NCBI GenBank assembly: GCA_030549335.1
Contig: CM060193.1
Coordinates: 42,641,391 to 42,705,390 of the forward strand
Length of the DNA stretch: 64,000 nucleotides
Origin: Pontederia crassipes
Taxonomy: Eukaryota > Streptophyta > Magnoliopsida > Commelinales > Pontederiaceae
Reading direction: 5' to 3'
The notes beneath the pieces are model-generated. The model saw nothing but the letters and a program-made list of their open reading frames with translations, made no database searches and had not been told where the DNA came from. Shown piece after piece: positions 11,286 through 21,469 of the stretch. Within the stretch, counting starts at the first letter, position 1, and the number at the start of each line of letters is the position of its first letter. The translations under genes were made by a program, and so were the position numbers.

Positions 11286-11620
11286 TCTCTAGAATTCTTG
11301 AATGGTGCACGGGGGAAGCGGTGGTCTTTCCTAACATTCTGGCTGAGGTGGGGGATTTTGGATTCCGTCATCATTAGGGCCCTCGACCTCGTCACTTGAT
11401 TGCTGCATTTTGCTTGGCAGGAGGATCTCTGAGAACAACACGGTTGATGATAAGTTATGATGGAAATCATTCTTTAATTCAAATAACTTTTCATTTCTTT
11501 ATTGCCTTTGCTAAACAAATGAACAAATGCGTTTCACACAATGACAAACCCATCATAGTGAAGTTTTATTTCAAAGAAAAGGGAAACAAACTAAGAATCT
11601 AGAGTGTCCTTGATCCCTTG

Positions 11621-12019
11621 CTACTCATCACGTCGGGACATTTCCCCAGGTTTATCTTTGGAGCTCCTTTTATATTCAATCCACTCAGGGCAATCTTTCA
11701 TGTAGTGCCCAAATTGTACGCAGACGATGCAATAGGGCGGACTCGGAGGGCTACTCGGGCTTGCCTCTTCAGATGCTTCTGATAATGTGGGCGACATCAC
11801 TGGGTGGTTGCTGCCCACGCTTTTCAAATCAGATTCTTCTTGGATCTCTTGTGCTGGTGGTGATGGGGTCAAGATGTTACGGCCACGTCTATGGCCCTGT
11901 GCTCGTGCCCGCCTCTGCTCTGGAGTCACTAATGTAGGAGGGTGCATAGTGGCTTCAGCCACCCAGAAGACTCTGCTACTGGCGCGTACTACCCTCGAAG
12001 TTATGCGACGGGGAGGCAT
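11621..12019 (-). CDS. Small extra ORF with a zinc knuckle, between PBS and gag
   Basis: An intact 132-residue frame begins MPPRRITSRVVRASSRVF, a basic start often seen at gypsy Gag N-termini. It has an acidic/Ser-Pro-rich middle and carries CIVCVQFGHYMKDC (CX2CX4HX4C) near residues 97-110. It then ends with a stop some 340 bp before the recognisable gag domain. It could be a separate accessory ORF or the detached N-terminal part of gag in which an extra knuckle survives. No other copy is in the window to decide. Confidence 0.5.
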   Translation of the reverse strand: MPPRRITSRVVRASSRVFWVAEATMHPPTLVTPEQRRARAQGHRRGRNILTPSPPAQEIQEESDLKSVGSNHPVMSPTLSEASEEASPSSPPSPPYCIVCVQFGHYMKDCPEWIEYKRSSKDKPGEMSRRDE

Positions 12020-12223
12020 CTATAAAGGCAGGTTATCTCAATATAAAATAATTCATCTGAATAATTCACTATTACTTACTTGAGGAGTGGAGTCGCAGTT
12101 GACATGACTTTACTCTGATTGTGAGGCCAATGGACAATGAGGACGATGCAATGACTATACTCTGTTATGAATGACAATGACACTGGCCTATACTCTACTA
12201 TGAAAAATGGGAGCCAAGAACTT

Positions 12224-12237
12224 GGGCTCTGATACCA
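12224..12237 (-). other. Primer-binding site, initiator tRNA-Met
   Basis: On the minus strand TGGTATCAGAGCCC begins 3 nt after the 5' LTR. It is complementary to the 3' end of plant initiator tRNA-Met and marks the start of minus-strand DNA synthesis. Confidence 0.9.
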
Positions 12238-12240
12238 AAC

Positions 12241-14555
12241 TGTAATGCTCCCAAAATCAGCCCTTCCACCACACTAGCAGTTAGACTGACCAAGGGAGCG
12301 CTACCATTGCTTATGACTACTTGACTTTGACTGGTCAACAAATGACCCACGTGGCAATGGAATGATAAGGAAATAATAAGGATATGAAACGCGTAAGAGA
12401 TATCATTGTGAATCAAGAAATGTCACATGATGTAAGATAATTCAAAAGAAATGCTGAAATAAGGATAGTTCAAATAGTTCTAGAAATAAAAACAAAAGCA
12501 AGGCTAAAAAGGAAAATTCAAATGTTTCATATTTACAACATCAAATCATTTAAATGCAGAATAACGATGGCGGAAAGCTGAGATTCTATAGTAAGTCATG
12601 TGCCGCCATCCCGAAGCTCTGCATTCTTCCACTTCCTCCCTAAGCATGGTTCTCACCTGCAAAATCCCAAAGCAAGGGCATGGAATGCCCGTGAGCTAAC
12701 GCCCAGTACTCATAGAGTCATAGACGATGAAATGATAATCAATAATCAATGACTTTACTTTTTACTTTAACCATGCTTTATACAATGCTATGCTTTGTAA
12801 TCCATTACCATTCTCTATTGTCCAATACCATGCTCTGTTATAATCTGTGTGGGACTATGTATTTTATATTACTATAAGATCCTTGATGTTCGTTATCCTA
12901 TATGAGCTCGACTTTAATTAATTGGGAAGCTAAATGTGTCTCTGCTCTAAATGTGCCAGGGTGCCCATGAAAGGGAAGGTGTACACTCGGGCACAACCTT
13001 TTCGGAATGCAAGTGGGAGAAGGTCTGCATCCCGGGAACAGTGGTCGTTGCGGACCCGTAGATTCACTGTCTCCTTAGCTAAGCTACATGTCCCTTTGGC
13101 ATAATAATGAAATTCACATATGTCCCCATGGGGGAAGAGTGCGTTCACTGCGTCACTCTTATTCGGAGCACAGGTGGGAGAGGGCATGTGGTCCAGGAGC
13201 AGTGGTAATTAAATCGGTAGGTACACTATCTCCTCAGTGTAGCTACATGCCCCTCCAATGTACTGCCTCGACCTTGACCTTGAATAACACATAGCTATCT
13301 CATTCATTGATCTTTGCTTTGCTTGTCTTCTTTACCAGTGTGGGATTGGTAATCATGATTCAGAGAAGGGGTAAAGTTTGATCCCCTTCCTGTGGACGAA
13401 GAGTCCGTTACTTGTTTCACTACATTGGACATGGCTTACATTGACCAGTCGAAGGTTTAGGATTCATTACATGGCTCTGGCCCTTCAAGGGCATTTTAGT
13501 CAATTCATAAGTGCTCTGGCCCCTCAGGGGCATTTTGGTCATTTCACAAGTACTCTGGCCCTTCAAGGGCAGTTTAGTCATTTTACTTTGAAGTTAGTGA
13601 TTTTCCTTCTCTGGACCGGTCGACCGATTTCGCCGAGTCAGTCGACCGCCCTAGAGGCCCGGTCGACCGATTCTGCTCTCGGTCGAATGCTTCCTCTGGA
13701 TGTATCGGTCGACCGTTCGATACGGATCGGTCGACCGATCGTTGTCGCAGGATTGGTCGACCCTTCTGGAATCGATCGACTGATCTCATGCGATGGGACT
13801 CGGCGGCTTCCGCCGGATCGGTCGACCGGCCATGAGTCATGCCTTCACAAATCGAAGATCGATCGACCGGTATCAGAAAACTGGTCGATCGGTTCTTCGT
13901 GCAGAATAGAGTCGCCGGACGGAAATTCCATTTCCAACCGACATTCGATCGTCCGATTGCGATGCTCATAATACGAAAAACATTCCTACATATCTCTAGA
14001 TCATAATGGAATTGAAATTCGCGACATTTGATCTACATTTCTTCGTCTAAAGGATTTTACGTCTATGGTACCTCTTTTTCGTTCATTTTTTGGTCGCTGT
14101 GGTCGTTCCGATGGTTTGCCGGACGTTCTCGGCTAGTAGAAGTGTGCGCAGGTGCCTTGTAGAAGGTTCGCGGGTGTGGGATCGTCCTACGTGTGTCGTT
14201 CGCGCGAGAGCTGTCCGCTCTTTGTTTGTTCGCCGCTGGTTCGCTGGTCACCGGAGAAGGAGAAGGAGGAGAAGGGAGGCCGAGCGTATGGATTCCAAAG
14301 GGTGCACTGGAGTCCTCCTCACTCCTCTTTATAGTTCTGTCATCTTCTCGTGAGAGGGTGTTGTAGAAGGGGAGTAAGGGGAAGGGGGGGGGGGGGGAGT
14401 TTCATGGGGGAGTGGGTTGAGGGAGAGAGAATGGGGGGAAGAGAAGTGGGGAGGGGAGAATCGGTCTCCTGACTGATTCTTTCGTCCCCCACTCTTTTTT
14501 TATTCGAATTTTGTATTTAGATTTTGAATAAAGTAAATTATGGCCGGTTATTACA
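12241..14555 (-). repeat. 5' LTR of the gypsy element
   Basis: Partner of the 4791-7111 LTR, with the same internal repeat zones (40-bp tandem at about 13470-13590, GGTCGACC array at about 13615-13890, poly-G near 14381-14398). The two LTRs differ by scattered substitutions and small indels. Confidence 0.92.
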
Positions 14556-14560
14556 GCCAC
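14556..14560. repeat. Target-site duplication GCCAC, right
   Basis: Matches 4786-4790 exactly. Confidence 0.9.
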
Positions 14561-14693
14561 AATCCCGGACGCCGGGGAGCCACCACTTCTTCGCGGCAGC
14601 GATGATGACACGGCGGGATGAGATGGCGATGGTCGACCTGCCGCTGAAGGGTGAGGATAGGCCCTGGAGCACTAGAGTGGATGTCATTGCCAT
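14561..14693 (-). pseudogene. LHCB6: LHCB6 (CP24) gene fragment, 5' part
   Basis: Reading from an ATG at 14693, the minus strand encodes a chloroplast-transit-like N-terminus (MAMTSTLVLQGLSSPFSG..ISSRRVIIAAA). KKWWLPGVRDCG follows, matching the start of mature CP24 (PKKSWIPGVRGGG). The gypsy insertion follows at once; [11 protein letters not shown] continues on the far side. About 150 bp further right, up to the element end, is also GC-rich and may be captured 5' UTR or promoter-proximal sequence. Confidence 0.82.
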
Positions 14694-14840
14694 CGCTGTT
14701 GTTGTACGTTCATGTTGGTGGCGTCGGCGGGGGGAACATTGCTCAAACTCAATCGGCGGGGTGAACCGGCTCCACCACGCACCTTCTCCCATCGACGCAC
14801 GATCCCCATCCGACGTCGGTTTGCGTCGAATGGGATGACC

Positions 14841-14866
14841 GTCCACCTAACACGACTTAGGTGGAC
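14841..14866. repeat. Subterminal hairpin, right end of the Pack-MULE-like element
   Basis: GTCCACCTAA and TTAGGTGGAC form a perfect 10-bp stem with a 6-nt loop, the mirror of the left-end hairpin. Confidence 0.75.
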
Positions 14867-14888
14867 AGGCATAAAATCCTATTTTTTT

Positions 14889-17590
14889 ATTTGTTAACTT
14901 CTTTTTTATATTGTTAAGCATAACACCAACTAATCTTATTATGTATTCTATAAAAACATAATATTATCTTTTTATATATAATAAAAGTTGGGATCTAATC
15001 TCTTGTAAAGATCCATTCCTTTTTCTTTTCTCTTAGCCCTTTTTTATTTTGAAAAATATTTAACCCTAAATTATTCTTACAAAGGAACACACTTTAAGTG
15101 CACATCATGAATTGCTACAACAAGTTGTAGATTAGGATTAAAATCTCTAACTTAATAGTGGGATGAAAGATTGCAATTGAATTAATGGGCCATCATATCA
15201 CAACAATTAGGTGTCATGATTCTTCCTCATTGTCTCGACTATTCAAATTTTTTTAACAGTTCCATGTTTAAGCACCATTCAATCTTTGAGCATTTCCATT
15301 TTGCCCTTTAATAAAGTAAATATGATTTTCTATTGTTATTTTAAAGATGAAATTGCTCCTCTCATATAAATCTCTACAGATCAATTGTTTGTCTCGTATA
15401 AAACTTTAGTTTATATGTTGCTTATTATTTTTGAAATATCAATAAAGTGTTTATGTTCACATGAAGTAGAAAATGCATATCACTTGAAAAATGTTTATGA
15501 TTACATTTGATTTCTTAAGATTTTTTTAAAAAAAACTTCATGATCATGGTAAGCACTTAGGCATGTCATGTGATAACTCTTTGCGTCATGTGTGTATGAA
15601 TTTCTTTTACAACAAATTGATTCATCATAATTAATTTAAGTGTGCATGGATTTTATAAATTTTTATATGATATATATTGATTGATGATGTTGTAGGATCA
15701 CAAGGCACTAAGGGAGGGGGGAGTGAATTGGTGTTTAAATAAAAAATACCGATTTTACGAAAATCGTCGTGGAATGTAAAATCGATTTGTTAATGTTAAA
15801 TTAACACAAATAACACTCATATCACATGCATAATAAAGTAGGAAGAAGAGATAGAAAAGATAAACACAAGATGCATGATGATTTGTTGACGAAGTTCGGT
15901 CACACCTTGACCTACGACCTCGCTTCGACCTCGAGACCGTCGAAGATTCTACTAACACCCTTCCTTCATTCCAAATGGGGCAAGAAAGAAACCTTTTACA
16001 ACTCTTGCCTTTTCTCCTTTTCAAGAGGTAAGACACACATCTTTCACTCGTAGGCTTTCTCTCATTTTTTTCTTCGTTCAAGAAGTAAGACACAATCTCT
16101 TTTCACTCAGAGCTAAATAACTATTAAAATATCATAAGAACACTCCACAATCTCTCTTTTACAATTTGAAACTTCACACAAGAGTAAGAGAGAAAGAAAT
16201 GAAAGATTTGCAACTTGGAGCTCAAATAGCTTTCTTAAATGTTCTTCCCACTTTTTTTTGGAAATCTTAATCATTACTACACCTTTGAGACCTTTTTTTT
16301 ATAGCCTTCTTAACTCCATTTGGCTATTGGGGTTTATTTCCTAATTTTGAAACTAAAATATGACCGTTATAGTGCATTCTGCAATATGATCATCGTGCAT
16401 TATTTTAAGCATAACTTTTTTACACAATTATCCAAAGAAGATGATTTTTTATTATGTGAAAAGCTAACAAAATTCTCTACAACTTTTATATTCATCATTC
16501 ACCAAAATCTAATGATATCATAGTTTAATATTGATTCAAAGTTCAATATATAAAATTATCCATTTCAAATAAAACATTTTAGGCCTTTACTCTTTTATAC
16601 ATAATTTTTATACTAATATCCAAATAAGATGATATTTTATCACATGAAAAGCTAACAACATTATATATAACTTTTTATATCACTCTCTTCATCGAAATCT
16701 TAGGATAGAATACTCAACTATTAAGTGCAAGTTTATCATAGAAAATAAACTTGAAATTTAACTTTTCGAACTTTATTTAAACATAACTTTTTATGTGGTT
16801 GTCAAAATGAGGTTATTCTTGATTCTCTACAAAGATAAGAGTTTTATCTATAAAGTTATATTCACTCATTAATGTAAATCTCATGGGAACATAAACAAAT
16901 ATTAACCGAAAGTTTAATACATGAACTAACTCATTTATATTTAAACTTTTGTTGACATTTTAAATATAACTCTAATCTTTCGAGGTTTGTATCATCAAAA
17001 CATAATTATACAGGGCATAAAAACTTTGCTCCAACAGATGTTTATGTAAGTAAAAAATTAATGCATAAGGACTATTATTTTTAAAATTTATACTCATGTA
17101 TGTGGTTAGAAAGAAGCATGCATATTTGCTATGATTTATGTTATATGATTGACTTCTAAACAAAATTGACTTGTTAGATGATATCTTGATATTTACCTTT
17201 CAAATCATTTATATGACATACAATGTATGTGTGAAATTATAAAAAATCTTATAACATTGTTATGGCATGATTTTATGTTATAATTTGATTTCATTTTTTA
17301 ATCCTTTTGTAGTTCTCCTAAAGATTGAAAATTTAAATTATTTATCATTTTTAATTCTTCGAAAAATCTATGTATGAATTTAGGGGGAGGTTACTTTTAA
17401 CTATGATATGTATTACCTTCCAAATTTGTGTGAAATGATGAAAATATACAAAGGGGTAGATAAGAATGTAGAACTAAGAGGTGAAAGGATATATGGGACA
17501 TATGAAAAGTAAACCTTTGTCTATCATATATTAATTTTCATGTTCTTTTCTAAATGACAAAAGAGAGAAGGATTGAACAAACATAAGAAA
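14889..17590. other. AT-rich intergenic sequence with one dispersed-repeat-like block
   Basis: The first 120 bp resemble 33395-33500 (LTP-unit flank). About 15690-16200, from GATCACAAGGCACTAAGGG onward and including AAGTTCGGTCACACCTTGAC, has the look of a retrotransposon-derived dispersed repeat, but no LTR boundary could be fixed. The rest is AT-rich with no supportable ORF. Confidence 0.45.
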
Positions 17591-17596
17591 AATATG

Positions 17597-17621
17597 TCTC
17601 ACACTCATACATACATACATA

Positions 17622-17686
<65 letters not shown>

Positions 17687-17740
17687 TTGCAAGTTTATGT
17701 TGTTCCTCTTGTGTGGCATGGTCAAAGGGCCTAACTAGGG
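17597..17740 (+). pseudogene. Relic of a lipid-transfer-like gene: intron tail and exon 2
   Basis: A (CA)n(TA)n tract is followed by TTTGCAAG and an open exon-2 equivalent (about 17693-17735) reading YVVPLVWHGQRA then stop, against YVVPPAWRGRWA in LTP1. The acceptor CAG has become CAAG. The downstream sequence, with GAATAAATTGTTAGT, continues the LTP1 3' flank. No exon 1 is present upstream, so this is a truncated paralogue. Confidence 0.75.
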
Positions 17741-18116
17741 ATGGAAAGGCAAATGATATAAGAGATGTTCAAAATTGAAGCTGAATAAATTGTTAGTAAG
17801 AATCAAATATGAGCTCAATGCTTATTGATCTTTTCTATTCATTCTAGGTTAGATTGTTTTGATCACCAATTGCGTGATCACTAAGTATTTCCATGAACAG
17901 AATATATATTATATATTGAGATTAATATTATCTTTGGCTTTAATTATCATCTTGATCCTTAACATAAACTTGAAGAGCTAACTCACAAACATAAACTTGA
18001 AGAACTAACTCACAACACAAATTAGTCAATAGATAACCCAAAATTTTTTCAAGTACTCAAGGTAGTGTAATGATTGGAGAGTGCATCATGATTTCTTCTA
18101 AGAAAATATTGAACAT

Positions 18117-18313
18117 GTTCAATATTCCATTAACTAAAACCACTTCTCTCCTACCTCCATTTCTTTTTCTTTCTTATCTTTTGTTTATTTTATCTTAATA
18201 TTTATTCCCATTCTAGTTCAATATTCCATTAACTAAAACCACTTCTCTCCTACCTCCATTTCTTTTTCTTTCTTATCTTTTGTTTATTTTATTTTAATAT
18301 TTATTCCCATTCT
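18117..18313. repeat. Tandem 99-bp direct duplication in an LTP 3' flank
   Basis: Two nearly identical 99-bp copies start at 18117 and 18216 with GTTCAATATTCCATTAAC. The single-copy equivalent is at about 4096-4200. The copies differ by one or two bases, so the duplication is recent. Confidence 0.85.
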
Positions 18314-19079
18314 CACCCATAGATTCCCTTTTATGAGAAGATTGTGTCTAAATTAACTAAAACAAACTAAATTATTATCAGATAAGATTGATTAGGATTA
18401 AAAGATTGACTCAGGATTTAATTATTAAATCCTAATTGGATAATTTGATTAATTTAAAAGTAATTATGTTAAATTTGAGCTGGATATATAGAAAATACAT
18501 TGTTCAATCATTTTGTGCAAGATTAATTGAATCCCTAATTGGATTGCCTATTAAAAACTACAAATGCCATCATATTGATTGTTCTCCCATCTTACGAATT
18601 AATCTCTCTCATTGAATAGTCATGACCAACATAAGTACGAAAGATATTTCTTCAGATCATTTTGAACGTTAAATTCATAATGAATTGAATTATGTTAATG
18701 TCATGACTTGCAATGCATTAACCATACCTTGACTAGTCCTATCGCATTGCACATAGAAGAGTCGCACCACCTTGTACAGGTGCGAGCATTAGAAGTCATG
18801 ACTAACAGGGTGCGATGATCGAGATGCGCCACAAGAACTATGGCAAATGAAACTCGTGCCCCGCTAGAGTGCCTCAAATGAGAGTAAGGCCCCGTACAAG
18901 TGCTATAAAGAAAGTCACATGCTCAGTGATGTGGAGAAATTATATATACTTTTCATTTATGTTCAGCACACATTAATATCATATTTTGGTATATTCTTAT
19001 TCTGAAACACATACTTTATCGTCGAAATGCAACTTTTATGATTTCTTCACATGGGATATTATTATTTGTTTTGATTATT

Positions 19080-21445
19080 TTCTATGCAGAAATCTCAACC
19101 GATAACATATAGGGGCATGCGGGTAGATGCCCCACTTACGCACCGCATAGGGGCATATAGATGGATACCCCCAAACTAGACACTTAGACAAATTCGAAAG
19201 TAGATGACGTAGTTTAAGAAGACAACATGTACAAAGTAGTAAACAACAAAAGAAAAATGTCTTTTCACGTCATGCTTGCATATTCCCTTGCACTAAAAGA
19301 AAGAAGTTTCCTTTGCATCTTTATGGTAGATAAAGACAAAAGGAAAGCTGGAAAAGTTGGATAGGTGGTAAGCTGAAGGGAGGCAGCCAAGGAAGGAAGG
19401 ACCACAAGAACATATTTTTTTGACTGAAAAAATGGACAAACATAAAATAAAAGCTAGACAGGTGGCAAATCAAGAAGCAGTTAGCTAATGGAGGATCACC
19501 AGAAGATTCTTGGGCTAGAAAAAATGGAAGAAGAAGACAAGAAAACAAATCACTTGGAGTATAAAAGCATATGGAGGCTGCCCAAGAAGGGGGATCCCAT
19601 TTCCTTCCAATCTGAGGGGGAGGCCATTTCCTGTTCAAGGAAGCTGAAAGAGGAGTCTACGGCAACAACCTCCCATCTCCTTTCTTTCCTTCATTTTCCT
19701 TTTTCGTGGTTTTTAATGTATAACTAAACTAGCCAGCTAGTGGCGGGGGATTATCATGGAGTTATATTTCTAAACATTATCTTTATTAAGTTTATGTTTA
19801 AAATTGCAGCAACCATCTATCATCTGGTTGTGGTTTCATTGCTTATTTCATAATTCATGTTGTCTCGCATTGTCCCTATTTTATTGTTCCTTGTCTACTG
19901 TTCCATTGCTCTTGTGATTATCGTGATGAAGTTTTGATTGTCGAACTTATTTTCTTCTATTGCCCGCATTGTGACTTGGCTCGAGAGGGTTACATTCTTT
20001 TATAACTCAAGCTTTAAGGCCGAAAGGTAGAGAGTTTGAAGCTCGATTCTTTCGGTAAGCATAATATTGGTTGATTCCCTATCAATCTATTTTTTGTTTT
20101 CATTTATCTCATTCGGTTCAGTTCGGACAGCCTTCAGTGAAGGATGATTCCCTCCCGAGAGGGTGTTCATAGTCCCTAGCTAAAACGTATGAGCCGAGAG
20201 GTTGGGCCGGTGCTAGGAAATGTCGAGAAACCACCATCGCCAATGCCCAGTTGAGGGGAGTGCATTCAGGCTTTCCTTATTTTCTTATTTAGAGAGATGA
20301 TGTTATGTTTTATGGGACTTTGACCAGTACATTTTGACACCGTCATCTTTCGCTTGAGAGGATGATCTATCCATCGGTTGATGCATGTGCGCCGAGAGAT
20401 GGGGCAGTTGTAGGGTTGTTTTTAAGGAAGTGCTGGTGGTCAGTTTGTGGTAAGGCCGAGAGCTAGACCTGGAGTACTCCAATGGTCATTTGTTTTTATC
20501 GAAGTTCCCCTTTGATGAAGTTGATTGTCAGAATTCTTTTGTTTGTTGGTCCGAGTTTTCAGCATTGATGACTCCAGTCCGAGAGGGTACAGAGATTCCC
20601 CAAGTGGTTGCACTCGCACCGAGAGGCAAGGTGGTCATTGGACTATATTAAGGAGTAGTCAATGGCCAATATCAAATAGGTCCGAGAGGAAAGCTCGAGA
20701 CATCTCCTAGTTCGTCGTTTCATAGTTTTAGTTTGTCGACATTCTTCCTTCATCCGAACTAATTTTTGGCTTGTTAGTGTCAATGACTCTAGCCCGATAG
20801 GGTTATCTATTTCTCGATTGTCATATACGTGTCAAGAGGTGGAACAATGATTGAGTTGTGTCTAAAGAGTCACTGATGACTAGTGCCGAGTAGGGCCTCT
20901 CTTGAATTAAACTTAAGGGAATGCACCCGAGAGGGATTAACTGTCAGCATTTAGTATAGGTTGAGAAGTCTACTGAGTTTTGACTCATGACTTAGGATTT
21001 GTCTAAGCCCGAAGATGAGGGTATGCGCATACCCCCATCTAGGTATCCGACATCTTTTGCTAACTTCATTGATTTTATGTCGAGTTATGAAATAAACTCC
21101 TGAAATAGTCACTTAAGCCTTAGTGTTTATCTACTCTAATTTTTGTCTACTTTTACATTAAAACTCATAAAAACTAGTGTAATTTCATTTCTTGCATTTT
21201 CTATTTTAGTGTTATTTCATTTTCTCAATTTGAACATCTAACTTAGCTTTTCCTTCAAAATAGTTTTCATCAAGTGTGAACATGCAGCTTTGTTCATGCG
21301 GATCGACTCCTAAGTACTACAATGATTGTTGTGTGTTTGCAGCCTCATCATGTGTGCTAATGATATATAAATTTTAAAGCTTATTCGAGGTTTTATGTGA
21401 AATGAATTTCACTGAAGTCGCACACATCACACATCCTACGGGTCA
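19080..21445 (+). mobile_element. Probable Athila-type Ty3/gypsy LTR
   Basis: The left boundary is approximate. It contains mirrored GGGGCATG / TGCCCC segments near 19110-19165, a TATAAAAG box at about 19560-19567 and repeated CCGAGAGG motifs over 19980-20950. It ends just before a PBS-like sequence. Coding frames in it are not conserved proteins. Identification rests mainly on the PBS that follows. Confidence 0.5.
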
Positions 21446-21451
21446 AGTTTT

Positions 21452-21469
21452 TGGCACCGTTGCCGGAGA
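21452..21469 (+). other. Primer-binding site, tRNA-Asp type
   Basis: TGGCACCGTTGCCGGAGA closely matches the tRNA-Asp-type PBS (TGGCGCCGTTGCCGGGGA) found after the LTR in Athila-group elements, with two transitions. Confidence 0.7.

Larger units (their letters stand above)
4791..14555 (-). mobile_element. Complete Ty3/gypsy retrotransposon, chromovirus-like (Tekay/Del type), degenerate
   Basis: LTRs of about 2.32 kb (4791-7111 and 12241-14555) begin and end TGTAAT..TTACA and flank a 5.1-kb interior read on the minus strand. The interior has, in order: tRNA-iMet PBS, a small zinc-knuckle ORF, gag, protease, reverse transcriptase, RNase H, integrase and polypurine tract. PR-RT-RH-IN order defines Ty3/gypsy. 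The [12 protein letters not shown] motif after integrase is the start of the chromodomain region of the Tekay/Del lineage. Five in-frame stops and several frameshifts make it non-autonomous. The LTRs differ visibly along their length, so the insertion is not recent. The 5-bp TSD is GCCAC. Confidence 0.93.
4358..14879. mobile_element. Pack-MULE-like element carrying an LHCB6 fragment, interrupted by a gypsy element
   Basis: The two ends are imperfect inverted repeats: GGATTTAATTTTTGTCC at the left and GGATTTTATGCCTGTCC read from the right, with partial similarity extending about 45 bp. Each end carries a perfect 10-bp-stem hairpin just inside. The element is flanked by identical 9-bp repeats TATTTTTTT (4349-4357 and 14880-14888), the TSD length typical of Mutator-like elements. 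Removing the nested retrotransposon leaves about 750 bp holding a GC-rich fragment of the nuclear gene for CP24. No transposase is present. The TSD is T-rich and so not very specific, and the TIRs are short for a MULE; a different DNA-transposon family is possible. Confidence 0.65.

Noticed and set aside
4358..14879. Helitron interpretation of the hairpin-ended gene-fragment element
   Set aside because: Both ends carry inverted repeats and there is a 9-bp duplication; Helitrons lack TIRs and insert between A and T without TSD.
19321..19727. Open frames of 79 and 105 codons near 19.4-19.7 kb
   Set aside because: Overlap an LTR promoter region with a TATA-like box; no domain, and not continuous with any exon.
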